From an uncultured Eubacteriales bacterium (GTDB lineage Bacteria > Bacillota > Clostridia > Oscillospirales > CAG-382), in contig CAKSCN010000005.1 of NCBI GenBank assembly GCA_934444485.1, positions 1-36,911 on the forward strand: DNA of 36,911 bases, written 5' to 3'. The translations under genes were made by a program, and so were the position numbers. The notes below the pieces were generated by a model. It was not told the DNA's origin and ran no database searches. It was given only the letters and a program-made list of their open reading frames with translations. Of this stretch, positions 14,347-23,556 are shown piece by piece. Every line of letters starts with the position of its first letter. The first letter of the stretch is position 1.

Positions 14347-14798
14347 CACCATCTTCCGGCGATACGGGCATAACTGACGCTGAACCGACAGCTGTCAAGC
14401 CGTGGTTTGCGGAGTATGCGGATAATCTGTGCTCCTACTATATGTCTATAGGGGTTCCCTATGACACATACTGGAACGGAGACTTTACAGAGCTTCGCTA
14501 CTACCGAGAAGCAGAAGAATACAGACAGGAGCGAGATAATTATGCGGCGTGGTTACAAGGAATCTATGTATACGAGGCTGTTGGTTGTCTCGCTCCTATT
14601 CTTCATGCTTTTGCAAAACGCGGTACAAAGCCCGGCAAATATCCCGAAAAGCCGTATTCCGTAACCGAAAGGCAGAGAAAAGCCGAGGAAGAAGCGGAAA
14701 AAGCTAAAAAACAAGCGGAAGTACAAAATCAGGCGTTCTCGTGGCTTTCCGCTATGCGACAAAAATTCAGTGGAAAGGAGAACAAAAACAATGGCTGA
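14325..14798 (+). CDS. Tail assembly chaperone, -1 frame extension (T-like)
   Basis: Reading frame open from before the slippery site. The coordinates give the alternative internal GTG start (157 residues), but the frame is more likely translated as the C-terminal part of the frameshift fusion from 14319. Content: aromatic, helical PWFAEYADNLCSYYMSIGVPYDTYW, then a Lys/Glu/Ala coiled coil near the end (RQRKAEEEAEKAKKQ). It would bind the tail tube or tape measure while the G part self-associates. AAGGGA 8 nt before GTG means independent starts cannot be excluded. Overlaps the tape measure gene by 8 nt. Confidence 0.83.
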   Translation: MEDGEGITPSSGDTGITDAEPTAVKPWFAEYADNLCSYYMSIGVPYDTYWNGDFTELRYYREAEEYRQERDNYAAWLQGIYVYEAVGCLAPILHAFAKRGTKPGKYPEKPYSVTERQRKAEEEAEKAKKQAEVQNQAFSWLSAMRQKFSGKENKNNG

Positions 14799-17607
14799 CG
14801 GAACAATAGACAATCTGCAAATAGTAGTCACTGCCGAGACAAAGAAAGCGGAAAGTGCGCTAAAAAATCTGCTCAAAACACTCGAGCCGTTTAAAAAGTT
14901 TGCAAGCGATATGGGTTCGGCAAGCGGTATTGACAAGATGGTTGACACAAACGGCATTAGGAACGGCACATCCGCTCTCAGAAAAATGAGTCAAGAAGCT
15001 GCCAATATGTCTAAGCATTATAAAGTGACTGTGGGTTCGTATAAACAGCTTATCTCGATGAGTAAGAAGCTGAAATCGAGCGACGCAAAAATCACAGATA
15101 ACTATGGTATAACAGATGCTGTCAATAGATACATGGACGCAAGAAAAGCGAAAATGAATGGCAGTGGAGTAAATACTGGCGGGATATCAGTGCCATTTGA
15201 CTGGGAGAAGTTCAACGCTAAAGCGAAAAATCAAAGAGCTGAAATACAAAAGGCTATGTATGATTCGACGCTTGATTCAATGTTTACTAAGCCTACGGCG
15301 ACAATGAAGAAGCGGTTTGACGATATGCTCAAGTCGGCTGGCAAAGAGACAAGTCAAAGCGACATACTTGACAGCCTTATCAAAAACGCGGAACAGCTTG
15401 ACACCATGGAAAAACCGCTTGCTTCGATATCGGCGAAATTCGGTGAACTCAAGAACAAAGCTATCGGCGCGGCGCAGTCTATAAAAGGCTCCGGCAAGCA
15501 GATGAGCAAGAACTTCAAGAATACGGTGCTCGGTGAGGTTATCGGCAAAGTTGCGGGTTCGCTTGAAAGAATCATTCGTTACCGTGCCGTGAACGGCGTA
15601 CTGAAACAGATTGCCAAGGCATTCAGCGAGGGCGTGAACAACCTATATCAATACAGCAAGGCGGTCGGTACTGACTTTGCGAGAAACATGGACAGTGCCG
15701 CCACTTCCCTACAGTATTTCCGAAACTCGATAGGTGCTATGACAGCTCCGATACTCAACGCGCTTATTCCCGTGTTCGATTCGCTCATTGACAGAATAGT
15801 AGAGGGTGTAAACTGGCTTAATCAGCTTATCGCGAAAATGACGGGTGCTTCCTCGTGGACTAAGGCTATTCGACAGCAGAAAGAATATGCGGAAGCGGCT
15901 AAGGATTCGGCGGCGGCTCAAAAACAGCTCCTTGCAGGATTTGACGAGCTGAACGTGATATCAAGTACGAGCAGTTCCTCCGGCAAGACCACGCCCGACT
16001 ACAGCGGAATGTTTGAAGAGGTATCAATGGAGAACATCTCGTCAAGCGTCACGGAATGGTCGGACAGGCTGCTTAGCACATGGGCAACCATCAAAGAGTA
16101 TGCAACAGAAATTGTGGCGGCTCTCGTGGGCATAAAGGTATCGGAACTATTCGGCGGCGGGTTAAAAGAATCTGTAGGATTAGCATTATCATTTTCTGGA
16201 TTTGCTCTTGAATATGACGCGGTGAAGAAAATCGCTAATGGCGAAGCTACAAAGCAGGATTTTCTCGATATGGTTAGAGGTGCGTTACAAGGTATAGCTG
16301 GATTAACAGTTGCTTTCGGTGTGAAGGGACTGGTTATAGGATTGCTCGCGAGTGCAGCTGTGTCTCTTTATTCATGGAAAACCACAATGGATGAAAAAGC
16401 AAAAAGGCAGTTTGAAAACAGCGAACTCGGCAAATTGCTGAGCGGAATGAATGAAAAGCACGAACAGCGCGTAAAACTTATCGAGGAAATTGAACTTGAT
16501 ATATCGCAAGCCGACCAAAAAATAGAAGACGTAAAAGGCAAGTATGCCGAGTTGCGTGTTCTTCTCGACCAAGCATTTACTCTAAATGAAAAGTCTGACA
16601 AAACTATAGCGGACACACAGACACTCGCAGGACTTGTAGACACAATCAACAGCTACGGAGTTGTTACGCTTGAATTCGACGGAACTCAAATAACTACCGC
16701 CAAAGATGAAGCCTTGAAATTGCTCGATACTCAATATAAACTCGACATGATTGATGCTTACTCCGATGTGCGAAAGCAATATTACACAGATTTAGCAAAA
16801 GCAACAATCGAATACAACGACGCTTTGTCTGATTATAACACTCTGCAAGACGAATATAAGGATGTTCAGCAGCAAATATATGATAAGCTCCCCGATGCTA
16901 TAAAAAAATGGAACGACATTAACGATGCTCAGGATATCAACATAAACAACGTCGATAAGCTCATAGGAGACAAGTTCCCGAAATTAAAAACTGGACTTGT
17001 AAACACCTATGGTGCGATGAAAGACGCTGCTACCGACTCTCACGAACTTTCCAAGAAGATGTATGATTTGCAAACAAAAGCGGATGATGCAACAAACCAA
17101 ATCAATCTATTGAAGGATTCGGTAGATGGCTTGGACGGCAAATCCGCTAATGTTACCATCAACGTAAGTGCGGATTTCAGCAAGGTTGAGGAAGCGAGAG
17201 AAAAAATTCGCAAGACTAAGACGGATTCTATTGTTGATGATTTGCTTTTCGGTTCTCTCGATAATCAGTTTGCGAACGGCGGTTTCCCGACTATGGGACA
17301 GTTATTCGTTGCGCGTGAAGCCGGACCCGAACTGGTAGGAACTATAGGCGGCAGAAACGCTGTTGCGAACAACGGGCAGATTATAGCGGGCATTCAGGCG
17401 GGTGTCACGAACGCTATGAACGGCGTACTCCGCGCTAACAGTTCCGGTTCGGACAAGGATACCGCAGAGCAGAACAAACTTCTCAGAGAACAGAACAGAC
17501 TACTACAAAAGATTGCAGACAAGGAGCTTTCGATTTCTCCGTCTGTCGCTCTCGGACGCGTTGTAAAACGTTCTCAGAAGATGGTTGAACAGGTTACGGG
17601 TGGTTAA
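14791..17607 (+). CDS. Tape measure protein
   Basis: 938 residues, the longest tail-shaft gene, fixing tail length and later delivered toward the cell. N-terminal 250 residues are Lys/Ala/Ser-rich and helical; hydrophobic segments near 498-530 (GIAGLTVAFGVKGLVIGLL) probably act in membrane penetration; further coiled coil follows to about 790. The end has the common GGFPTMGQLFVAREAGPELV motif (about 828-850) and a final helix LREQNRLLQKIADKE. ATG 14791 follows AAAGGAG. By the usual 1.5 angstrom per residue rule the tail would be roughly 140 nm. Confidence 0.92.
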   Translation: MADGTIDNLQIVVTAETKKAESALKNLLKTLEPFKKFASDMGSASGIDKMVDTNGIRNGTSALRKMSQEAANMSKHYKVTVGSYKQLISMSKKLKSSDAKITDNYGITDAVNRYMDARKAKMNGSGVNTGGISVPFDWEKFNAKAKNQRAEIQKAMYDSTLDSMFTKPTATMKKRFDDMLKSAGKETSQSDILDSLIKNAEQLDTMEKPLASISAKFGELKNKAIGAAQSIKGSGKQMSKNFKNTVLGEVIGKVAGSLERIIRYRAVNGVLKQIAKAFSEGVNNLYQYSKAVGTDFARNMDSAATSLQYFRNSIGAMTAPILNALIPVFDSLIDRIVEGVNWLNQLIAKMTGASSWTKAIRQQKEYAEAAKDSAAAQKQLLAGFDELNVISSTSSSSGKTTPDYSGMFEEVSMENISSSVTEWSDRLLSTWATIKEYATEIVAALVGIKVSELFGGGLKESVGLALSFSGFALEYDAVKKIANGEATKQDFLDMVRGALQGIAGLTVAFGVKGLVIGLLASAAVSLYSWKTTMDEKAKRQFENSELGKLLSGMNEKHEQRVKLIEEIELDISQADQKIEDVKGKYAELRVLLDQAFTLNEKSDKTIADTQTLAGLVDTINSYGVVTLEFDGTQITTAKDEALKLLDTQYKLDMIDAYSDVRKQYYTDLAKATIEYNDALSDYNTLQDEYKDVQQQIYDKLPDAIKKWNDINDAQDININNVDKLIGDKFPKLKTGLVNTYGAMKDAATDSHELSKKMYDLQTKADDATNQINLLKDSVDGLDGKSANVTINVSADFSKVEEAREKIRKTKTDSIVDDLLFGSLDNQFANGGFPTMGQLFVAREAGPELVGTIGGRNAVANNGQIIAGIQAGVTNAMNGVLRANSSGSDKDTAEQNKLLREQNRLLQKIADKELSISPSVALGRVVKRSQKMVEQVTGG

Positions 17608-17609
17608 AC

Positions 17610-17993
17610 ATGACATCATTACTCAATTACACAATGGGAATAAAGTTCGGGGGGGTTAGTATTCCCGACCCTTCCGAATGGAATCCCTCAATAGCAGACG
17701 TTGACGAAAGTGCGGAACGCGACGCGACATCCGTTTTGCACCGAAACCGCGTAGGGCAAAAAATAAACTTCGGTTTCAAGTGGAACTGCCTGACATGGGC
17801 GGAAATGGCTTCGATACTCAATGCCGTCAATTCCGACAGTTTCACGGCAGTCTGCCCAGACCCGTATCAAAAAGGCGGTACGCGCTCCGGCACATACTAC
17901 GCGGGCGACAGGTCGGCAACAACAAAATACTACTGGATTGACAAAGAAGAAGTTGCGCGGTTCGATTTGTCGTTCAACATTATTGAATTTTAG
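17610..17993 (+). CDS. Distal tail-type protein, 127 aa
   Basis: 127 residues, beta-rich, with LLNYTMGIKFGGVSIPDPSEWNPSIADVDES, then GQKINFGFKWNCLTWAEMASILNAV and FTAVCPDPYQKG. It resembles the short 'DUF6711'-type phage proteins that sit right after tape measures and replace the long distal-tail protein. It probably forms the ring at the tail tip. Starts 2 nt after the tape measure stop. Confidence 0.75.
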   Translation: MTSLLNYTMGIKFGGVSIPDPSEWNPSIADVDESAERDATSVLHRNRVGQKINFGFKWNCLTWAEMASILNAVNSDSFTAVCPDPYQKGGTRSGTYYAGDRSATTKYYWIDKEEVARFDLSFNIIEF

Positions 17994-18004
17994 GGGGGGA
18001 TGTT

Positions 18005-21000
18005 ATGGCTGTCTCTATGCCAACAACGCTGACTATACCGAAGTTAGTTAAAGGTAGAAGTGCTCTTATTGAGTGGACGGCAGTCGACGGTGCGGATTCG
18101 TATATCTTGCAGAGAAAAACCAGCGCGGGCGGTTCTTATTCTCAAAGATACAGTGGCACAAACACTTATTTCGAAGACCAGATACAAACGCGTTACACAG
18201 TATACGGCTATCGCGTATGTGCGGTATCGGGAGAAACACAGTCCGATTGGAACACAAGCGATGACATAACCGCCATATCAGCACCTAATCCACCCGGCTA
18301 TCCTGAAATTCCTGACACTATTAACGTCGGAGAAACTTATACCGTAACGTGGACTGCTCCCTCAGTTACGGCGGTTGAAGGATATGACTTACAGCGCAAA
18401 ATAGACGATGGAGATTATACTACCGTTTACAAAGGCGCAAACCTGTCATATACCGATACGGCTCAGTCTACGTGGACTAAAGTGCAGTACAGAGTGGCGG
18501 CTTATATAGACGGAGATGTATATTCCGCAGCGTGGTCGGCTTCGGACATACGAACGATTGCCGGTGGCACTTCAACTGTCCCGTCAATACCCGAGACTAT
18601 AACCGTTCCTACCGTCACTGCGGGAGAATCGGCAACAATCACATGGGCGGGTGTAGCGAATGCGGCAGGATATGCGCTACAACGTTCTGTGGGCGGCGCA
18701 AACTACACTACGGTATATCGGGGCGAGAACACTTCTTACGTCGACACAATAGGCTCTGCGTGGCTTACAGTGCAGTATAGAGTATGCGCTTACGATTCAA
18801 ACAACAACAGTTCGGACTACAAGACTTCGGACGTTATTAACGTTGTTCAACCTGTCACGAATTTACTTGAAGCTATACGCGCTCATACTGAGCAGGATAT
18901 TAGGATAACATTCGCGGACAATACGGTTCTCGGAAAAGCTGACGTTGCGATAACGGGTGACGGCGTTAAGATTACGGACATTCTGAACGGAGACACTGAC
19001 TATACCTTTGGCAAAGCTGTTTGTAAACAAGTTGAAATGACGTTGTTCAATGTTGACAACAAGTTTAACAACTTTGATTTCACACAGGAATTTACTCTAC
19101 AAATAGGCGTTAAGGTCGGCGCAGCTTTTCAGTATGTGACGGTCGGCATATTCAAGGGCGAGAGACCCGACAAAGTTCGCGGCAAGCTCATTGATTTCAC
19201 AGCGTATGACCGTATGCAGAAATTTGATGTTTCCGCTTCGGAATTCATCGAAAACTTGACATTCCCCGTAACTCTCGGCGCGGTTCTCTCTTCGCTTTGT
19301 ACATCCGTAGGTGTTGTGCTTGAAACGACAACGTTTACAAACTCTACAAAAAACTTTACTTTCAATCCGTTCTCAACCTCGGACTACACGGCTCGTGAAG
19401 TGCTTGCGTGGATTGCGGAAGCGGCGGGCTGTTATGCGAGAGTAAACGCGGACGGTAAAGTTGAATTAAACACGTTTACAACGAACTCTCACAAAATTCT
19501 CAAAACAGACCGCTTTGAAATGAGTGAGAGTGAGTTTGAAACTCCCGTTATAGGCAAGCTCGAATGTTACACGTCATACGGAGACCAGCTCGTGACTGCG
19601 GGGACGGGAACAAACACCTATGTTATCAGCGACAATCCGTTTCTGTATATCGAGAACGACACTGAGATATCTTCCCTGCAACCTTATGTGAATGCAATTT
19701 ATGCAAAGGCTTCTCTCTTCCCTGCTTATTCTCCTATATCCGTCCGCGCCGAATGGTATCCCGAAATTAAATGCGGTGACATTATCACTGTAGTTAATGA
19801 TTACGACGAAGTGAAAACTCTCCCGATATTCTCTCAAACAATCAAATGGAACGGATTCGGCAAGGTTGAATATGAATCTACTGGCGGTTTGACGCGTGAG
19901 ATAGAACCCGTACAACAGCGTGAGCTTGAAGCAATCAAGAAGTCAATGCTGCGCGGCACAGATTTATCTACAGCTGTAGAGAGCTATCTGAACACGCAGG
20001 AAGGCAAGGCTTCAATCACTTCTGCCGTCGAGGGCAAATTCGTTGAGGTATCAAGCGGAAGCACGATAACCACAACAACGGCAATCGAACAACTTATACA
20101 GAAAACCGAGAAAGGCATTGAATCAAAAATATCCCTATCGGCTTCCTACGGTTCGGGGACAATCGGTTCAAACGTCCGCGCTCTGCTGACTTTGTTTGCA
20201 AATGCCGACAGCTCATCCATACGTCTTTCTGCGAACGCGCTTGACCTTACGGCTACGGAAACTGCGGGAAGCACATCAACGGAAGAAGTCGGAACATATG
20301 CCCAACACCCCGATGTTGACGGTATTCCCGCCACTCCTGATAACGAATATGACTTCACAAAAACTTCGGACGGATATTACACTTCTCAAAACGCAGGTGT
20401 ACATAGTTCTTATTCGTATGGCGGTTTTAAGTTTAACTTTACGCAGTCAACGACAATCACTATACGCTGTATCTCATACGGAGAAGCCGAACACGACTAT
20501 GGCATTGTTTCTAATCTTGACACCTCGCTTGATTGGGATAACAATGCTGACACCACAGGTGTTAAGAAAGCGTTCTCGGGTGAAAATGAATCAAGTTCGA
20601 GTTACGTTGACTTGACTATGACTGTACCGCCTGGAAGTCACTTTATCACGTTCAAGTACATCAAGGATTCAAGCGTACACAAGAACGGCGATTACTTCAA
20701 GATAAAGTGCTTTATTCAGAAAACATCACGCGGCAAAGCTACAATATCTCTGAAAAGCGGAAATGTTCAAATTTCGTCGGCTGATATCAATTTCAACGGA
20801 CTTGTAACGTTTACAGACCTGTCAACAAGCGGTGCAACAACAATAGACGGCGGCAATGTCACCACAGACAACCTTTATGTCAACAAGGTATTTTTTGCGG
20901 AAAACGAGAACTACACTATTGTCACATCAAAGATGAGCGCACAAAACGGCGTTGTTCAAGTCGGTGTGCAGTCTCCAATATCGGGAATGGCGGCGTTCCT

Positions 21001-21199
21001 TGAATTGTACGGTTCGTTTATCTACTTCAAAGACCCAGACAATTCATCTGCAAGCTATCAACTTCAAGTACAGACCTCCAACCAATGTATAATCCCCGGG
21101 AAAAAGGGAGTTTGGGATATAGGAAGCACGCTAAACTACTTCAATCGGCTTTACGTAGACACGATATATTACAATAAACAAAAAACGTTAGGTAATTAA
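18005..21199 (+). CDS. Tail-tip protein with fibronectin III repeats and Tal-like core
   Basis: 1064 residues. The first ~280 hold three FN3-like repeats, each with a W-x-x-V/A core and a Y-x-V/I-x-A-Y/V-C/A strand (SYILQRKTS, YDLQRKIDDGDYTTVYKG, YALQRSVGGANYTTVYRG). Residues ~285-640 look like the gp27/Tal-type tail hub (RITFADNTVLGKADVAITGDG; VGIFKGERPDKVRGKLIDFTAYDRM). The C-terminal part is beta-rich, with Thr/Ser repeats and a closing fibre tip. It should form the hub and contact the cell wall. The FN3 domains probably bind surface glycans. GGGGGGA precedes the ATG. Confidence 0.87.
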   Translation: MAVSMPTTLTIPKLVKGRSALIEWTAVDGADSYILQRKTSAGGSYSQRYSGTNTYFEDQIQTRYTVYGYRVCAVSGETQSDWNTSDDITAISAPNPPGYPEIPDTINVGETYTVTWTAPSVTAVEGYDLQRKIDDGDYTTVYKGANLSYTDTAQSTWTKVQYRVAAYIDGDVYSAAWSASDIRTIAGGTSTVPSIPETITVPTVTAGESATITWAGVANAAGYALQRSVGGANYTTVYRGENTSYVDTIGSAWLTVQYRVCAYDSNNNSSDYKTSDVINVVQPVTNLLEAIRAHTEQDIRITFADNTVLGKADVAITGDGVKITDILNGDTDYTFGKAVCKQVEMTLFNVDNKFNNFDFTQEFTLQIGVKVGAAFQYVTVGIFKGERPDKVRGKLIDFTAYDRMQKFDVSASEFIENLTFPVTLGAVLSSLCTSVGVVLETTTFTNSTKNFTFNPFSTSDYTAREVLAWIAEAAGCYARVNADGKVELNTFTTNSHKILKTDRFEMSESEFETPVIGKLECYTSYGDQLVTAGTGTNTYVISDNPFLYIENDTEISSLQPYVNAIYAKASLFPAYSPISVRAEWYPEIKCGDIITVVNDYDEVKTLPIFSQTIKWNGFGKVEYESTGGLTREIEPVQQRELEAIKKSMLRGTDLSTAVESYLNTQEGKASITSAVEGKFVEVSSGSTITTTTAIEQLIQKTEKGIESKISLSASYGSGTIGSNVRALLTLFANADSSSIRLSANALDLTATETAGSTSTEEVGTYAQHPDVDGIPATPDNEYDFTKTSDGYYTSQNAGVHSSYSYGGFKFNFTQSTTITIRCISYGEAEHDYGIVSNLDTSLDWDNNADTTGVKKAFSGENESSSSYVDLTMTVPPGSHFITFKYIKDSSVHKNGDYFKIKCFIQKTSRGKATISLKSGNVQISSADINFNGLVTFTDLSTSGATTIDGGNVTTDNLYVNKVFFAENENYTIVTSKMSAQNGVVQVGVQSPISGMAAFLELYGSFIYFKDPDNSSASYQLQVQTSNQCIIPGKKGVWDIGSTLNYFNRLYVDTIYYNKQKTLGN

Positions 21200-21200
21200 C

Positions 21201-21575
21201 ATGAAAATGTCAGATTTAATCTATGCGCAGGAAGCGTTCAAAAAACTCTGTGCGCAGAACCTGTCGCTGAAAACGTTATATAGGCTCTTCGGCTTTCTCG
21301 ACAAGATAGAAGCGCAGATGAAGTTCTACGACGTTCAGCGAATGCGAATTCTCGGCGAGTATTGCAGGCTCGAAAACGGCAGATATGAACCTATTGCGGA
21401 AACGGAAGCTGAGTTCAACAAAAGATTCAATGAGCTTATGAACCTTGATGTTGACCTCGGAGACACCGAACTGCCGATAGAAATATCGGAAAACGAGGAT
21501 ATAAAACTATCCTACAGTGACTTAACCACGCTAAGGAAATTCATCAAGCTCACAGGAGGTGAAAATGAATGCTAA
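21201..21575 (+). CDS. Small baseplate-associated protein (DUF1617-like)
   Basis: 124 residues, helical: IYAQEAFKKLCAQNLSLKTLYRLFGFLDKIEAQMKFYDVQRMRILGEY followed by an acidic region and LSYSDLTTLRKFIKL. The pattern is that of the short DUF1617-type proteins found between tail-tip and fibre genes in Firmicutes siphophages. Overlaps the next gene by 7 nt, whose AGGAGGT lies inside its last codons. Confidence 0.7.
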   Translation: MKMSDLIYAQEAFKKLCAQNLSLKTLYRLFGFLDKIEAQMKFYDVQRMRILGEYCRLENGRYEPIAETEAEFNKRFNELMNLDVDLGDTELPIEISENEDIKLSYSDLTTLRKFIKLTGGENEC

Positions 21576-23473
21576 CCACAATACACATCACGGTGTGTGA
21601 CAGAGTGCCGACAATTACGGCTGGCGAGGACGTTATATCGCACAACTCGGACTATGTCGCGGAATTTGTGTTTGACGAAGAGTGGCAGGACAAGGTAAAG
21701 ACCGTCTACTTTGTCTGCGAGGACGGCAGCTATCAGGCGGTTGTGATGAGCGGCAACTCATGCGACGTACCTATGATGGCGGGAGAGCACAGGCGCATAT
21801 TTGTCGGTGTGCAGGCAGGCTCGGCGGAAAAACCGAGTGTGCTCAAAACTACGCGTCCGTGCTGTCTCAAGGTCAAAGACAGTATCGCGGACTACCTCGG
21901 TCAGCCTATCCCCGACCCGACACCCGACGTATACGAGCAGATTATCGCAATGCTCAACAACCTCACTACCCCCACATGGAACGCGATTCTGAACAAGCCG
22001 TTTGAATCCCTCGGGGACGGGCTGGAAGTTGACGAAAACGGCGTGCTGTCCGTGCCGGAGGGCGGTGGCGGCTCGGCTGATAACGTGAGAATTATTGATG
22101 CGACAGCGACAAATGGCATTTGGAATAACGGCAAACATCCATTAAATATGACCACGGAAGAGTTTTACAATATATTGGAGTGGTATAATAATCAGAATAG
22201 TGGGGTTGCTAAGAATATATTGCTGAAAGTAAGTGAGGCTTTAGTATATCAATTAGTATATATTGATGGTACAGGCATGGCATTTGTTTATTGCAACGAC
22301 GGCTTTAATAAATTTATCAAAGTGAGAAGCTACTCTAATGTGATTATAGCCGAAACAGACGATATTGCCGGCTTAACGAAGTCGCTTATGAAAGTATCTT
22401 ATTTGAGCAATACTGGACATACAGATGATATCAGTACATTGTGGGGCAATACAACCGTGGGAGTTATACGCGGTGCAGGTGACAGTGTACCTGATAGCGG
22501 AAAAGATATTCGATATCCCGCATTGGCTTTTTTCGGCAGTGATGTAAGCTACGGAAATACATATGCGAAATTAATAGACAGCAACGGCGTTATGTGGAAT
22601 ATATATATACGGCTAGGTACTGGCGCTATTGATGCGCCGGAAAAAATAACCGACTACGTCACAAACACCGCCTTAACGGGTATACTGCAAGGCTATGCAA
22701 CGCAAGTACAAATGAGAGTATTTGAGAATGCGACTTTGGGAGAACTCAATAAAAAACTCGACAAAAATCAAGGTGCAACAAACGCGGGAAAAATCCTCGG
22801 CGTTGGGGAAGACGGAAATGTAATTCCGCAGGACAAGCCGACGTACACGCTCCCGCAGGCTACGGCTGATGCTCTCGGCGGTATCAAGGCTGACACGGCG
22901 ACCGATGAAGATACGCAGCCTGTCAGAATGGGCGCGGACGGAAAGATGAGGACTAAACCGTACACGCTCACTGACGCGGACAAGACTGCTGTTGCTGACG
23001 AAGTTGTGGCGGACGGAATTGCGGCGACTTTGGTCAATTTGCCGAGTGGTGGCGGGGGCGGCGAAACGTGGGTAAAACTTGTTGACACATCTCTCGCGGA
23101 GGCGGTCGAGTCAGTGACTTATACTTTTGACAATTGTAAAAGAATCAAAGCACTTATCGCACCGGCGATTGCCAATGGCGAGTTTGTCTCTGGATGGATA
23201 CGGATTACCATCAACAATGTGGCGTACCCATCGTTGAACGGTAAAGTGAATTTTTATGAGGGAATTGACTTTGAAATCGACAGTGAATACCCGCCATATG
23301 TGCAGGGAGATATTAACGTTATTACCAACACGACCACGTATGGAATTATTAGCGGAAAACATGCTGCATCGCTGGAAAACATCGCGCCCAATGGCGTAAC
23401 GGAATTTGGGTGCCAGACAGCGGGGCTACTGAAAGCCGGAACAAAAATTGAGATTTGGGGTGTAAAATCATGA
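21569..23473 (+). CDS. Upper baseplate / tail fibre protein
   Basis: 634 residues. The N-terminal ~125 (ITVCDRVPTITAGEDVISHNSDYVAEFVFDEEWQDK, with PDPTPDVYEQIIAMLNNL) is the BppU-like anchor common in Firmicutes fibres. After a linker and a Gly-rich hinge (EGGGGS) follows a beta region, then a LGGIKA/TYTLPQATADAL shaft repeat and a second Gly hinge (SGGGGG) before a small C-terminal head (~130 residues). The modular form and Gly hinges suggest exchangeable receptor-binding heads. AT-rich middle part (22080-22700) has a different base composition from its flanks, a sign of module swapping. Confidence 0.78.
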   Translation: MLTTIHITVCDRVPTITAGEDVISHNSDYVAEFVFDEEWQDKVKTVYFVCEDGSYQAVVMSGNSCDVPMMAGEHRRIFVGVQAGSAEKPSVLKTTRPCCLKVKDSIADYLGQPIPDPTPDVYEQIIAMLNNLTTPTWNAILNKPFESLGDGLEVDENGVLSVPEGGGGSADNVRIIDATATNGIWNNGKHPLNMTTEEFYNILEWYNNQNSGVAKNILLKVSEALVYQLVYIDGTGMAFVYCNDGFNKFIKVRSYSNVIIAETDDIAGLTKSLMKVSYLSNTGHTDDISTLWGNTTVGVIRGAGDSVPDSGKDIRYPALAFFGSDVSYGNTYAKLIDSNGVMWNIYIRLGTGAIDAPEKITDYVTNTALTGILQGYATQVQMRVFENATLGELNKKLDKNQGATNAGKILGVGEDGNVIPQDKPTYTLPQATADALGGIKADTATDEDTQPVRMGADGKMRTKPYTLTDADKTAVADEVVADGIAATLVNLPSGGGGGETWVKLVDTSLAEAVESVTYTFDNCKRIKALIAPAIANGEFVSGWIRITINNVAYPSLNGKVNFYEGIDFEIDSEYPPYVQGDINVITNTTTYGIISGKHAASLENIAPNGVTEFGCQTAGLLKAGTKIEIWGVKS

Positions 23474-23556
23474 AAATATGCGAAAACGGAATCATCCGTG
23501 AAATGACGGCGATTGAACTCCCCACCGGGACAATCATACGAATAGGAGGAAAATAA
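23470..23556 (+). CDS. 28-aa small protein between fibre genes
   Basis: ATGAAAATATGC... encodes MKICENGIIREMTAIELPTG and eight more residues ending GGK. It overlaps the fibre stop by 4 nt (ATGA) and its last codons contain the AGGAGG of the next fibre gene. It may be a coupling peptide or an XkdX-like small tail protein. Too short to assign by family; spacing and couplings support translation. Confidence 0.5.
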   Translation: MKICENGIIREMTAIELPTGTIIRIGGK

